Assembly: GCA_963920525.1 (NCBI GenBank)
Contig: OY986438.1
Location: forward strand, 73,800,136-73,864,135
Direction of reading: 5' to 3'
DNA from: Dichetophora obliterata
Taxonomy: Eukaryota; Arthropoda; Insecta; Diptera; Sciomyzidae
DNA: 64,000 bases
A model generated the notes under the pieces. The model was not told the origin of the DNA. It made no database searches and was given only the letters and a program-made list of their open reading frames with translations. Position numbers and translations under genes: made by a program. How positions within the stretch are numbered: the first letter of the stretch is position 1; each line of letters starts with the position of its first letter. Shown here piece by piece: positions 21,656 through 33,659 of this stretch.

Positions 21656-21805
21656 TTCCGCCCGCCTTGCAGTTTCTACAAACTAAAGAGATTAATAGGG
21701 TTCTAAACAGATATTTTAAGTAAGTAAAATACAAATATTCATTTTTAATGTTCAGTGCATATCTTATAACATACGAGTGTAATTTGCTCACTTGTTATTT
21801 CTATT

Positions 21806-21880
21806 AGGGTAGGGTAGGGTAGAGTAGGGTAGAGTAGGGTAGGGTAGGGTAGAGTAGAGTAGAGTAGAGTAGAGTAGAGT
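21806..21880 (+). repeat. (AGGGT/AGAGT)n microsatellite
   Basis: About 15 pentamers switching between AGGGT and AGAGT, inside the BEL element between the end of its ORF and the 3' LTR. Confidence 0.9.
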
Positions 21881-22224
21881 TGAGTGGAGGGTAGAACCAC
21901 TACGTTTTTAATGAGTAAAATTTTCTTTTATTATTGGTGGAATTTCTCATATCGGGTTCGGCTTGAATTATTTTACTCGAGTCCAAAAAGTGATCTTGGG
22001 TTAGGATCGCTGTTTTTGACGAGATTGGATTCCGAGTAAATAGCGGGGTGTATTTATCGGAAGATCGTTTTTTTCTTGCTAAGTGGATTAAGCCTACCTC
22101 GTTTCGCCTTTTTCTCCTTGGTCGGTTGATTGAAGTTCTCATCTATCGTGTGAGAACGACGGGTGGGTGAGTTATTGGCGATGACTCGAGGAGCTCGTGG
22201 CAGTGAAGAAAATTTGGGTTTGAT

Positions 22225-24597
22225 TTATTTGGGTGCTATGGCAGATGACTTTTTGGGTTTAAAGTCTTGGGTGGTGCCAAATGGGTTATTGGACCAGTCT
22301 TCTGCTTTTGGATATTCTGTCATAGCAATATGTCTCGAAATCTTACGTTCTTTACAATGTGAGTTCTTTTTGTTGGGGTTGGGTTCTTCTTTTGGTTTTT
22401 TTCGCAGAGTCAAGTAGTCGTTACTTTTAATTGTGTTGTGTAACGACACAATTTTGTTGGGTTTTGACTCAAGAACCGGTCCAGAAAGAATCCATCCAAA
22501 TTCGGATTCTTGCTCTAGTAAGCATCCGCCTATATTGCGCTGAACACCACGGTGAATAATGAGTGAATAGACATCACAGCCGATGATCACATCCACGGGT
22601 CGAGACATATAAAATTGGGGGTCTGCCAATTTGTGGCCAGACAGGGTCTCACATATGCTCGAATCAATCGAGTGTGTGGGTAAATCACATGTGAGAGTCT
22701 TCATCACCAGGGCCTGGGTCTCAATTTTAAGGGTTGGATTGATTGAGGATCGCAATGTCAGCTCACAGCAATTTGTCGGGTTTGCAGAAACTGTCTGGTT
22801 CAGACCCGTTATCTGCGCACTTATTGATTGGGTTGCAAGACCAATTCGTTTTCTCAGGCGCTCTGTTATAAATGTTGCCTCAGATCCAGAGTCAATGAGG
22901 GCTCTTGCTGTGTGTGTGGCTCCTTGGTGTTCTTTGCTGACTATTGCCGTTCCTAGTAGAGTCTTCTTTCTGCTGGCCGCAAAGTGTGAAGAAATTGCCT
23001 TAGATTCTTCGAGCTCATTTGTTGGGTTAGTGAGTGTAGAGTTAGTGGACTGTATGTGTGTTGAAAATGCCTGAGTTGTAGAGCTTTTCCGCTCAGCTGT
23101 TTCTTTGGCTTGACTCGTGCTTGGGGTGGGTTCTGGTTCTGTGATACTTCTGTGCAACAAGGAATTGTGCCTCTTATTGCAGTATCGACAGTTATATCCG
23201 CTCCTACAGTCATTTACTCCGTGGGAGACTGCTAGGCAGTTAAAGCAGCATCCAGCTTGCTGAACTGTGGCTATGCGATCATCCACTTTCATGGAGATGA
23301 AGCTTGGGCACTCCCGAAGAGTGTGCTCGCTATTGCAAAGCCTGCAAATAGCTCCATCTGCTTCATAATTGGGTTTGGCATTCATGGGGTTTTGGGTTAC
23401 ATTTACGTGGTACGAATTTATGTGCTTCTCTGCCCATCTGGGTCCAGAGTTACTGGAAGGGTTTGGTTGACTAGGTTTTGTGTAGGCAAAGCTTTTAATG
23501 TCGGCAACCGATTCAAGTGTTTTATATTTGTGGGTCAGAAACTTGTCCAGACTTTTCCATTCAGGAATTGTGGAGTTATCGGTTAGAGAACTCTCAAAGT
23601 CTTCTAAGATACTCTTGGGTAGTTTTATAGAGCAAACGTACACTAAGATAGGATTCCAACTATCCGTATCTATCTGTAGGGTTTTTAGGGTCCAAAGACA
23701 ATTATTTATTGTCCTTTGGAGTTTCTTAATAGAGCTTCCTGTCTCTGTAAGAACTTGAGGCAAATTTAGGAGGGTTTTTAGTTGCACATTTATTTGCATT
23801 CTTTTATTCTCGTATTGATCGACGAGATTACTCCACGCCATAAAAAATCCTTCATTTGTCAATGGGGCCTTGTTTATAACATCTGTAGCTTCACCGCGGG
23901 TTTTCTGCAACAAGTAGAAAAGTTTTTCAACGTTGCTTAATCGGGTATTGTTTATGTATAGGGCCGTAAACAGGTCCCTTAACGTTGGCCATGTGGCATA
24001 ATCTCGTCCGTAATACTTGAGTTGATCTGCCCATCTGGGTCCAGAGTTACTGGAAAGGTTTGGTTGACTAGGTTTTGTGTAGGCAAAACCTTTAATGTCG
24101 CCAACCGATTCAAGTGTTTTATATTTGTGGGTCAGAAACTTGTCCAGACTTTTCCATTCAGGAACTGTGGAGTTATCGGTTAGAGAACTCTCAAAGTCTT
24201 CTAAGATACTCTTGGGTAGTTTTATAGAGCAAACGTACACTAAGATAGGATCCCAACTATCCGTATCTATCTGTAGGGTTTTTAGGGTCCAAAGACAATT
24301 ATTTATTGTCCTTTGGAGTTTCTTAATAGAGCTTCCTATCTCTGTAAGAACTTGAGGCAAGTTTAGGAGGGTTTTTAGTTGCACATTTATTTGCATTCTT
24401 TTATTCTCGTATTGATCGACGAGATTGCTCCACGCCATAAAAAATTCTTCATTTGTCAATGGGGCCTTTTTTATAACATCTGTAGCTTCACCGCGGGTTT
24501 TCTGCAACAAGTAGAAAAGTTTTTCAACGTTGCTTAATCGGGTATTGTTTATGTATAGGGCCGTAAACAGGTCCCTAAACGTTGGCCATGTGGCATA
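22225..24597 (-). pseudogene. Gag-protease polyprotein of the first BEL element, C-terminal part with a 199-codon duplication
   Basis: One long open frame. It holds Pao-type capsid (TWPTLRDLFTALYINNTRLS, YENKRMQINVQLKTLLNLP), three zinc knuckles (CRLCNSEHTLREC, CFNCLAVSHGVNDC, CRYCNKRHNSLLH) and a peptidase domain with ALIDSGSEATFIT at about 22902-22865 and the usual FGWILSG end. The capsid segment is present twice in tandem (24625-24029 and 24028-23432, 597 bp each). The junction includes a piece of LINE 5' end read antisense, so the present ORF is not the native protein. The N-terminal Gag lies beyond the LINE at 29482-29880. Confidence 0.85.
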
Positions 24598-24625
24598 ATC
24601 TCGTCCGTAATACTTCAGTTGATCT
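23432..24625. repeat. 597 bp tandem duplication spanning the BEL/LINE junction
   Basis: Copies 23432-24028 and 24029-24625 differ at only a few positions. Each ends in GTTGATCT, which derives from the LINE 5' end, so the duplication occurred after the LINE had inserted. The new joint (GATCT|GCCCATCTGG) shares TCT with the original (TTCTCT|GCCCATCTGG), which suggests a microhomology-mediated event. 597 is divisible by three, so the frame stays open. Confidence 0.85.
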
Positions 24626-25034
24626 CGTATATTAGTTGGTGTCGGTTGTGTTTTATCGTGTTATGTGAAAGCCTTTGTTTGTTATATTCGTGAGTGTATT
24701 AAAACAGTTTCAATATCGTAATTAATTAAATATTATATTGTACTTACTTATATCATTAATATACAACTATTCCATTAAATAATAATTGTGCATTTAAGTT
24801 GTGTAAGTTTAATTCTTGCATATTAACTTTGTTTAACCTGTTTAGTTAATGCAGTGTTGTTGTTTTTGCATGCTTACTGTTTTTTAGTTTCTTCTTTGTG
24901 CGGTGATTTGTTTATCTTCAGCTCACTGAGTGTTGTTTTTGTTTTTTAGTTTCTACTAAACTGTGCACAAACTGCCTGAATATAATAACCCTAAAAGCAC
25001 ATTTTGCATCTGCTCATTTTTTAAAAAATTAAAC

Positions 25035-25960
25035 ATGGATTATTTTTCTGCAGAAAATATCGTTGCTTGTTCTTTAGACGAACTCTGCAAAAGCCAAAAC
25101 ATTCTTAACCCCATGTTCAGCTGTTCTGGTCCATGTGAGCAAATGTTTCATGCATCTTGTGCCGGTATTTCCAAGTTATGCCTTGACGACTTAAAATCTC
25201 TGCGATCAGGTCTACGCTGGTACTGTGCTTCGTGCAGGGCACTTTCCCCAGATGAACTTTATTCAAAAATTAAGCTTTTTGGGGAAAGTCTTAACTCGTT
25301 AAACAACAATTTTCGAGAAATTTTAACATTTTTTAGTGAAGTTAGGGCCGCACCCAGTACTAGCGTCTATGATGAAAATTCCATTTCGGAAAATATCCCG
25401 CTTGCTTTGTCACAGACTGTTTCTTCAGGGACACAAACAATCCTTTCATCAGAAGACCATATTATCTCAAATAGAAAGAGAAAAAATAAAAAAACTAATA
25501 AGAAGCGAAAATCATCTGGATCTACTTCTCAGGCCAAGCAGCCCTCAGCACCGCTTTTGAACAGGAACACTCCAGTTACTTCCTCGTCACCTTCTAACAG
25601 TCCTTCTTTGACTAATAGTTCAGTTTTGACTCCTATTGAGCCTAGAAATCTATCAAGCTTAAGGGCAGTGTCGAGGAAAAAAAATTCTTTATTTCACGTC
25701 TTCAGCCCGACACAACTGTTGAATATGTATTGACTTTTATCAAACATAATAAATTGTTGAGTCAAAATGCATTTTGCTCATGCAAAAAAATAGGTAATAA
25801 ACCTTCCCATGCTTCCTTTATTCTCACAGTTCCAGCTGAAGAGTTTGCAACTGTTCTAAACTCTAATTTGTGGACTGATAATATACTCGTTACAGAGTTT
25901 CAGCCTAAGAATAAGCTTAGAGGGACGACTCAAGCCGCTCGTCAATCCAAAAAAAAACTG
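25035..25960 (+). pseudogene. LINE ORF1: PHD-like finger protein, frameshifted
   Basis: The ATG at 25035 opens a protein with a PHD-like zinc finger (CSGPCEQMFHASCAG ... LRWYCASCRAL), a short helical part, a lysine-rich patch (RKRKNKKTNKKRK) and a Ser/Thr/Pro-rich linker. The frame is lost near 25700. The other frame continues with a TVEYVLTFIKHNKL...FCSCKKIG...ASFILTVP region typical of the ORF1 C-terminus. That frame runs without a stop into the endonuclease (LSLYYQNVRGLRSK). ORF1 and ORF2 therefore share a frame here. ORF1 presumably acts as the RNA-binding chaperone. Confidence 0.75.
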
Positions 25961-28918
25961 AATAGGTTATCCCTTTACTATCAAAATGTAAGGGGATTAC
26001 GCTCTAAGACGCGAGACATATTTTTAATGTCTCAGAATTTCTCTGAGGATATTATCGCACTGACTGAAACTTGGTTAAACGGAAGCATTACTGACTTAGA
26101 ATTGTTTGATAACAGTTTTGAAGTTTATAGAAGAGATAGACATGCTGACAATACTTCTGCTGTCGGTGGAGGTGTCTTATAAGCTGTAAGGAACTCCTTC
26201 GTTAGTTCCATTATTGTTATTCCCTGCTCTGCTAACATCGAACTTATATGCGTCAAGGTTGTACATTTCAATTCTAATGTATATCTTATTAATGCATACG
26301 TTCCTCCTAAGAGCAGTGTAGAAGTTTATGCAAGCCTTGCGGATTGCATAGAATATGTCATAAGCATAATTGACGTTAATGACGACATTTTATTGTTAGG
26401 TGATTTTAATCTGCCTGACTTCAAATGGGAATCTTCTGACGATGATACATATTTTTGTGCATCTAATTCGAAGACTCGCCAAGAGCATATATTTGTTGAT
26501 AATATATGTTCTGACTTACAACAAGTGAGTTGTATTTATAATAGTCGTGAAAGACTTCTTAACCTGGTCTTAACTACAGATAGTAACAATGTGATTGTTG
26601 AGAGGGCCCCTCATGTTTTGACTGCTGTTGATGAACACCATCCACCATTGAGCATATGGTACAAATCAGACAGGGATAATATAGTAAAGTCTAACTCAAC
26701 AGATAAATTTTATGAATTCAATTTTAAAAAGGCTGACTTTTTGAAGTTGAATCATTTACTTCAAAGTAAACTTCATGTTATTTTAGAATATGTTAATAAT
26801 AACACTCTTGATGATTCAATTAATTTTTTTTATATGGAAATCTTTGCTATGTTTTCTCTGTCCGTGCCATATAGCCTCAAATTTACGAAAAATTGTGCTT
26901 ACCCCTGGTACACAAAGGAGTTAAAGATTCTTCGCAACAGCAGGAATAGGGCATAGAAAAAATATGTCTGTAGCTTAGACTTGAATGACCTAGAAATCTA
27001 CAAGCGTTTGTTTCTGGACTTTGAAAATTGCTCAGCTACCTTATATCAAAATTATTTAGACAGTACTAAGCTGAGAATATTGTCTGATCCGAAGAAATTC
27101 TGGGGTTTCATAAACACCAAAAAAAAATCTGATGGATTCCCTTCATCATTTAAAACCTCTGACGGATTTACTGACGATCCTGTCGTAATTTGTGGTCTAT
27201 TTGCCAATCTCTTTAAAGAGTCATTTTGTTCGGACTCTTTTAATCCTGATGAAGAGTACTTTGAATATATGAACTCTACACCCAGGATTTCGTTGGATTC
27301 TATATCCTTTACTTCAGAGGATATTTTAAAGTATATTGGATTGATCGATGAGGATTTTAATGCTGGACCTGACGGAATTCCTGCCGCAGTATTAACACGA
27401 TGTGGTTCCGTTCTATGTCAACCACTGTCCATGTTATTCAATAAATCAATTAGCGAAAGTATTTTTCCACTTTTTTGGAAAAAATCTTTTATAGGTCCTA
27501 TCTATAAAAAAGGTTGTAAGAACGATATAAACAACTACAGGCCTATCGCGAAACTCTCGTCGATTCCAAAACTTTTTGAGCGCCTCGTGTATGATCGTGT
27601 GAGGGTTCACTATGGGAAGGTCATGACAACTCGTCAGCATGGATTTGTTACTGGCAGATCCACTGTGTCTAATCTTCTCGATTTTACAACGTTTTGCTTA
27701 AATTCATTTTATTCAGGTAACCAGGTCGACTGTATTTACACTGATTTTAGTAAAGCATTTGATAAACTGCCACACAACTTAATTCTATTTAAACTAAAGT
27801 TAATGGGTTTTCCACAATTTTTTGTAAGCTGGATTCAATCGTATCTGACAGAGCGATCATATCAAATACGATTTCGAGGCGTATTGTCAGCTGAATTTAT
27901 TGCTGAATCAGGTGTTCCTCAAGGTAGCCACCTTGGTCCACTTCTGATTATTTTAGCCATTAATGATGTAACCCACATCATCAAACACTCTCATCTACTT
28001 ATCTATGCAGATGACATGAAAATATACAGAACAATAGATGCTAAAGACAATTCAGATCTGCTCCAGTCTGATTTGAAATCCTTTGAAATTTGGTGTTCTA
28101 AAAACAATATGTTTCTAAATCCAGATAAATGCCAAACTATGACCTTTTCGCAAAAAAGGAATAATTTAATTTTTGATTATAAGATAAAAGATACTGCATT
28201 ACGTCGTGTAGATGCTGTCAAAGATCTGGGGTTTCATAAATTTAATTTTTGATTATAAGATAAAAGATACTGCATTACGTCGTGTAGATGCTGTCAAAGA
28301 TCTGGGTATATGCATGGATTCTAAGCTTCGGATTCTAAATTTCGTTTAACGTTCATATTGATTACATTTGTAAAAAAGCATCTTCTATGCTCGAGTTTAT
28401 GAAACGCTGGGCCAAAGAATTTAATAGTATGATCACAACTACAACGCTGTATTATGCAATAGTGCGACCTCACTTAGAGTATGCAAGTCAAGTTTGGTCC
28501 CCAAGTTACAATGTACATGTTGATCGTATAGAGAGAATCCAAAAACGTTTTGTTCGGTTTGCTCTAAGGGGCTTAAATGCAACGGACACTTTAAACCTTC
28601 CTCCTTATGAGGATTGATTAAAACTATTAAAAATGCAATCTTTAAATGAGAGAAGGAAGTCCGCAGATATCGTCTATTAACACCAACTCATAACTGGTGT
28701 ATTCGATTCACCAGAACTCCTAACTCTTATAAATTTTAACACTAACCGTAGAAGCAGTAGAAATGCTAACAATTTAATTTACTTACCTTTTAGTAGAACA
28801 AATTATATGGCTACTGCTCCTTTACATCGCATGAGTACCTTTGTTAACAACTGTAGCTTTTTTGATGTTAACTTATCGAAAGGTCAACTCAAAAGTAGAT
28901 TGAAAACTAATGTATGAT
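25960..28918 (+). pseudogene. LINE ORF2: endonuclease and reverse transcriptase, broken
   Basis: The EEP endonuclease reads YYQNVRGLRSK, ALTETWLNGS, then LLGDFNLPDF near 26395. The RT reads NNYRPIAKLSSIPKLFE, YTDFSKAFDKLPH, SGVPQGSHLGPLL and the catalytic YADDMKIY near 28003. The C-terminal part includes LEYASQVWSP and ERIQKRFVRFALRGL. Breaks: a stop at 26180-26182 after GGGVL, a stop at 26954-26956 (the second copy of this family has Trp at this place), a 76 bp tandem duplication (about 28165-28306) that shifts the frame, and a stop at 28615-28617. The element uses target-primed reverse transcription when intact. Confidence 0.88.
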
Positions 28919-29481
28919 TAGATCTATGTAAACGCATGGTTAGTTGTTATGTCTTGTGTTGTCCCTGAGCCCAAACCATATTATGGTGGGTAAATTTTTC
29001 TCACTTTGGATTGTTTTGGACCACTCTTATCGATATCATTAAGGCTATTCTTGGTTTGAGCGTACTTTTAACAAATCATATTTATAGCATTTGTTATTGT
29101 TCAAAATGTGAGCACCTCGCCATGTGACTGTCGTATAAAAGGATTGTGCAACCCTGTGATGTATGTGATTATGCGGCTGTAGACAGAGCATAAAAATACG
29201 AGGTACAAAGAGCACGTCCAAGGGCTGCTTTTATTTACGCGTGCCTGCGTATTTGCATTTGTATGCAAAACAACAACGAAGCAAAATACGTTTTCGTGGA
29301 TTGGCGAACAAATAGCAGATCGAACAAATGGCAGACCATCGTATTCGAACTGTGAATGGCCTTATTGAGATGTTTTAATGTTATTTGGGCTGGTTCTTAA
29401 GATGATCTAATGCGGAGAAAGTGCGAAAAAGCTGTAGTAGCTAAACTCCATTGTTATTGCATGTACTTTAAAAAAAAAAAA

Positions 29482-29880
29482 ATAGTCCCCATTGAAAATG
29501 TCAATGTCGCAGGGTGGAAGATTGATTGATGGGTAATTTTCCAAAGCTGGGGTTGATTTCGAATGTGAAGTTTTGGGTTTTCCTTCTATAGCCTTTATGA
29601 TTTCAATATGCTCCGTTGTTGAGGCATAACAGTTAACATATGCTTGGTACGTCTTTCGGTACCTTGCCTTGAATTTTTCCTTGTTCAAAGGCGCTTGTGG
29701 GTCTTCAGGCTTTTCCCGCACAGTTTCGTATGCTGCCTGAAATTTGTCGAACAAATATTGCAGCTGCTTTTTTTGCACTTCCAGCACATGAGAAGTCTGA
29801 TCTGCGAGTTGGGTATTAGTATGCCACTCTTCCAACTCCATAATGTCATTTGAAAAATTAGCATATATGGTCAGCGACAT
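29482..29880 (-). pseudogene. N-terminal Gag of the first BEL element
   Basis: The ATG at 29880 begins MSLTIYANFSNDIMELEEW and continues with a predicted helical segment (FKARYRKTYQAYVNCY) up to INLPPCDIDIFNGDY. There the LINE poly(A) interrupts it. The same LPPCD-x-x-x-F-x-GDY motif occurs in the intact BEL gag at 45420-45465, which confirms the join. Confidence 0.85.
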
Positions 29881-30390
29881 TTTAGGAATTTGTGATTTAA
29901 GGGTTAAAGGTAGTAGAGGGTTAAAAATTGTATGGGCTCAAAAAAAACTTTTTTTTTAAAAAATCTCAAATTTAGAGTAATAATTGGGTTAAGGGTCTCA
30001 CCAATTACTTTTATTAAGAGACTTTAAGATTTTTGCAAATTTTGCAAAACAAAACAAAACAAAACTCTTAAACAGAAATTTTGCAAATTTTGACTTTAAA
30101 ATTGAATTTATATTGAAATCGTCAAAAAATTCCAGAAAAATTTAAAAAAATTGTTAAAAAAGGGTTAAGGGTCCTTAATGGGTTAAGGAATCACAATGGG
30201 TTAACAATTTTTCGAACAAAATAAATTTTTAACAATATCGGGTAAATTTGAAAAATCCCGGGTAAATTTTTTTTTGATAGGGTATCACAAAAGTTTTTCT
30301 CGATGTGGCAACACCAAATGAGAAACCTTTTCTATTGTTTAAAGAGTATGTATGTACGTATGTATGTATATACGCATAAAAGAAAGAGTG
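29881..30390 (-). other. BEL leader, proximal part
   Basis: Untranslated leader between gag and the P-like insertion. It is A/T-rich with repeated GGGTTAAGG-like words (29985-30200) and a (TATG)n stretch near 30347-30372. No ORF is recognised. Confidence 0.5.
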
Positions 30391-30879
30391 GGTGGGTAAC
30401 AAAGAAGTAAAATATAAGGAAGTGGAGTAATAGCACAAAAGTGTGGTATTTTTTAGATTGGTGTTGGTTTACACAAATACAGAAACATTTACACGGGGCC
30501 GTATTCGGTTGCATCGTGAAAGAAGGCCAAAACTGTTAATGTTTTTTCTTATACATTAAAATATTAAATTGTATTTCCACACCACCCTTGAGGTATACAA
30601 ATTGGTGCGTTACCGATTTTTTTTTTTTGGGTGTTCGGTTCCCCAGTAGGCCTATTTCACCCGAAATCAAAAAATAATATTAGTAAAATTATAAAAAAGT
30701 GTGAATTGGCAATAAAATAAATATGATAAAAGTTATCTACTTGATTTATTTTCATTTATAGAAAAAAATGCATGCATTAAATTTTTTAAAGTATAAAAAT
30801 TCAAAAATTTATAAATTATAATAATTATATAAATAAATGAATAAAAATAATAAATGAACACAAATGAAATAAATTATTT

Positions 30880-32611
30880 TTAAACTCCTTTGAAATGAAT
30901 AGTTTTATGTAATTTTTGCCTAATTGTTGGTTTTTCATTAGTTTTTTTAGTTATATAAAAATACCTTGTTTTTAAAAAAAATTCAATTATATACTTAACT
31001 ACAATATTATAATGGCCGGAAGAGTTAATATGACCATCAAATATACTTTTACCTATCAGGGAGTGTTGTCTGTTTAACAATATTCTATTATAATAAGATT
31101 TATGCAAAATAGACTTGCCTTTATCTAACAATTTTGTTTGTATGCGTAGCTCTTTTTCAGCAATAATACAAACGTCTTCAACCGATTCAGAAGGATTTTT
31201 CAAATACCCCTTTGACTTAAAGCTAATTAGCGATTGCTGACTACTTTCCCCCTCCAAGTCTATTTTGCATTCACTACATTCTAGAATTGATTGCAATTTA
31301 AATACAACAAACCCTGCTATATACCTAACTACATGTCCTGTATACTCAGTTAAAATACTGGCATCTGCAAAGTAATTATGATCGTTAAGAAAACAACTAT
31401 CGCTATCGTCATTGTCTACTATCCTTAAAACAACTCCCTGCCTTGATGTCATTGACTCGAGATTATCTGATTTGACCGGGTTAGAACTACTTAAATTTAA
31501 TATCTCTATATTTTCCAGTGGTATACAGTTACTTATTCCACCTTCTCTAATCTTACATCTGATAATCAATTTCTTATAAGCAGCTTTAAACTGCTTAACA
31601 AAAGGATTATCATTATGTCCTAAGTGAGAACGAATTGAGCTAAAAAAGAGTTCTAAATGGTCCTGATTAAGCTTATAAAATGGTATAAATGACAAAACTT
31701 CACTTGCTATAAACCTTTCATAAATAACTTTTATGTTCCTAATACATGCTATTATACCTATAAACCCAGTCTTTCTACGGCTGCTCACTACTAACTGACC
31801 ATTAAGAATACGAAGCTGACTTATATATGCCACAAAATCTTCTTCAAATGAAATTAAAGAACCTATATTTTCATTGCAAAGGGCTTTTTCAAACCCAAAT
31901 TTATACATATTCCTACTATTTAAAATATCAAAAGCATTATTCATATACCTAATGAACTTTACTGTAGCCTCACTACCTTGAAAATCTGGAAATAGCAGTA
32001 CTTCTCTACAGAAATCTAACGCATCTGCTACAGATTTACTAAGAGCTTGAACAGCAAACCTTACCTTTATTTTTTGATCAAAGAAATATATATGAGCTCT
32101 TTTTAGCTTATTCCCTAAATGCAACTGCTCTTTTTCCTGCAAATCTACTAGCTTTTGAAGATATTGCCATTTTATGACATTATTTTCTGAATCTTTAAAC
32201 TCTCCTATTTCAGCAAAAAAATTTCTAATGAGTTTGATCATGTGGCAAGGGTCAGGTAAAATACAAAATCTACTTGTCAAGGAATCTAACTTAAAAACGC
32301 TCTCTGCATTAATATCTGACACATCAGATCCTAACAGCCTAGCTGCAGTAAAGTTTACTGCAGCCCCATCAAATGTTACCCCAACTACCTCAGCTCCTGT
32401 TTTTAAAATATTTTCTAAACAATGCTTAATCAAATTTACCTTTTGATTTGCGTCAAGAGACGTGATAGGAAAATACCCTATAGGGATTTTCCAGCTTCGG
32501 TTGACACACACAACCATGAAAACCAAAATCTGTGTTGCTTCTGTGCTACTGCAGTCACCATCTCCAATGTACGCGTATCCAATAGATCCACTGCTACTCC
32601 AATCAATATGT
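30880..32611 (-). pseudogene. P/THAP9-like transposase, exon 3
   Basis: Main catalytic part of a P-type (RNase H-fold with GTP-binding insertion) transposase. The exon begins after a TTGTTAG acceptor (plus 32612-32613) and reads HIDWSSSGSIGYAYIGDGD, TFDGAAVNFTAARLLG, ILPDPCHMIKLIRNFF, then LNQDHLELFFSSIRSHLG, and ends HFKGV at 30880. The DPCHMIKLIRN and QDHLELFFSSIR motifs are diagnostic of THAP9/P transposases. The exon is open throughout, so this copy is young or selected. It would cut and paste the element. Confidence 0.88.
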
Positions 32612-32667
32612 CTAACAAAGTTTTTAAATATTGAAAATAAAATAAAAATCGTTTTTAAGATCCTTAC

Positions 32668-33399
32668 CTTCGAATCGCCATCTCATCAAAAACTAAATTT
32701 AATATTATTCTTTCAGCTCTGTTTCGTGCTTCATCAACAGCGGCACTGATGGCTTCGAATGACTCTGTCGTAAAGCCTGGACAGCAATCAATGCCCTCGT
32801 ACCATTTGGCAAGCGTACGAGAGTGCGGTAGGCAGTTATCAAAATTTTTTCGTACAAAATCGTATGCTTTTGGTGACAAAAAGTTTAAATTTAACGCAAA
32901 AGATCTTATAGCTGGTTGGTACATCCTTGCGTTTGGCATGCCCTTTATTTTTCTCAGCTTTCTTTGGAATAGATCTGCGTTCATGTCACCAAGCATATTA
33001 AGAATTTCGGAAGTCTCCTCATTTATTAAATTTTTTTTTTTAATGGAACATACGATTTCCTTTAGAGAGGCTATTCTTTTTGCTTTGCGCCAAAGTTTTT
33101 GATTTAAGGTTTTTATTTTTTTCCAAAACAACCTTCCTGAGAACTCTAAGTTTATCTCTTACTATTTTTTTTTTGCGGTGTGCTAGTTAAGTCATCGCTT
33201 GACTCCATTGCTCTTTTCAACGATATTTTTTTTATATTATTTTGGGCAACATTTTTTATTTCATTATTTTGTGATGCCAAAGTTGCTGCGCTAGGTGGCG
33301 TTATTTGAATATTTGCCAATATTTTTACGTTTTCTTTATTGGAGTGCCCTTCTTCTATAGCAAGCTGGCAACTACAGGTAGGCAGCGCATCGTTTTCTC
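32668..33399 (-). pseudogene. P/THAP9-like transposase, exon 2
   Basis: Runs from an acceptor at about 33400 to a GTAAGG donor (plus 32661-32667). The 56 bp intron at 32612-32667 joins it to exon 3. The N-terminal part is a linker with LKRAMESSDDLTSTPQKKNSK, then one stop/frameshift near 33155. The remainder (33131-32668) reads LNLNFLSPKAYDFVRKNF, LPHSRTLAKWYEGIDCCPGF and ends LNLVFDEMAIRR, containing the first catalytic aspartate region. A slip in the long A/T tract near 33160-33170 is the likely break. Confidence 0.8.
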
Positions 33400-33455
33400 T
33401 ATGTAGTTATATAATGTTTATTGATTTGAAATAATAAAAAAATAAATACTCACAT

Positions 33456-33659
33456 TTTACTACCGATAGGATCAATGTAAGGTACCGCTGATGGAAATAG
33501 TCTGTGGCTAGAATATGAATTGCCGATGAAATCATATTCATAAAAATGTTTAGAGCAAACACGCGATACTTCATTTATATCATTGGGTTCCAACCCTAAG
33601 GAACGAATCCATAATATTTTAATTTGCGGAATGTGCGGAAATCTGAAAAATGGCATCAT
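33456..33659 (-). pseudogene. P/THAP9-like transposase, THAP zinc-finger exon
   Basis: The frame reads FFRFPHIPQIKILWIRSLG, then VCSKHFYEYDFIG and LFPSAVPYIDP. This is the second half of a THAP domain (W, C-x2-H, AVP box). The leading C-x-C of the C2CH finger is not in this frame and may be in an earlier exon. A GTGAGT donor follows near 33453. THAP domains bind the transposon's subterminal DNA. Confidence 0.75.

Larger units (their letters stand above)
24598..29481 (+). mobile_element. full-length CR1/Jockey-type LINE, 4.9 kb
   Basis: Inserted in the BEL gag: the codons around GDY|ATWP are separated. GGCATA lies on the 5' side and A13-ATAGTCCCC on the 3' side, leaving ATA as a possible short target duplication. 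The order is a ~440 bp 5' UTR, ORF1 with a PHD-like zinc finger, endonuclease, RT, a ~550 bp 3' UTR and a poly(A) of ~12-13. The copy is inactivated by two stops, an ORF1 frameshift and a 76 bp duplication in the RT region. Confidence 0.85.

Noticed and set aside
21806..21880. Possible interstitial telomere repeat (AGGGT)n
   Set aside because: Insect telomere repeat is TTAGG and flies lack it. The array is interspersed with AGAGT and lies inside a BEL element, so it is a microsatellite.
22631..24355. Plus-strand ORFs of 86-147 codons
   Set aside because: Antisense shadows of the BEL gag-protease frame; two of them are simply the two copies of the tandem duplication.
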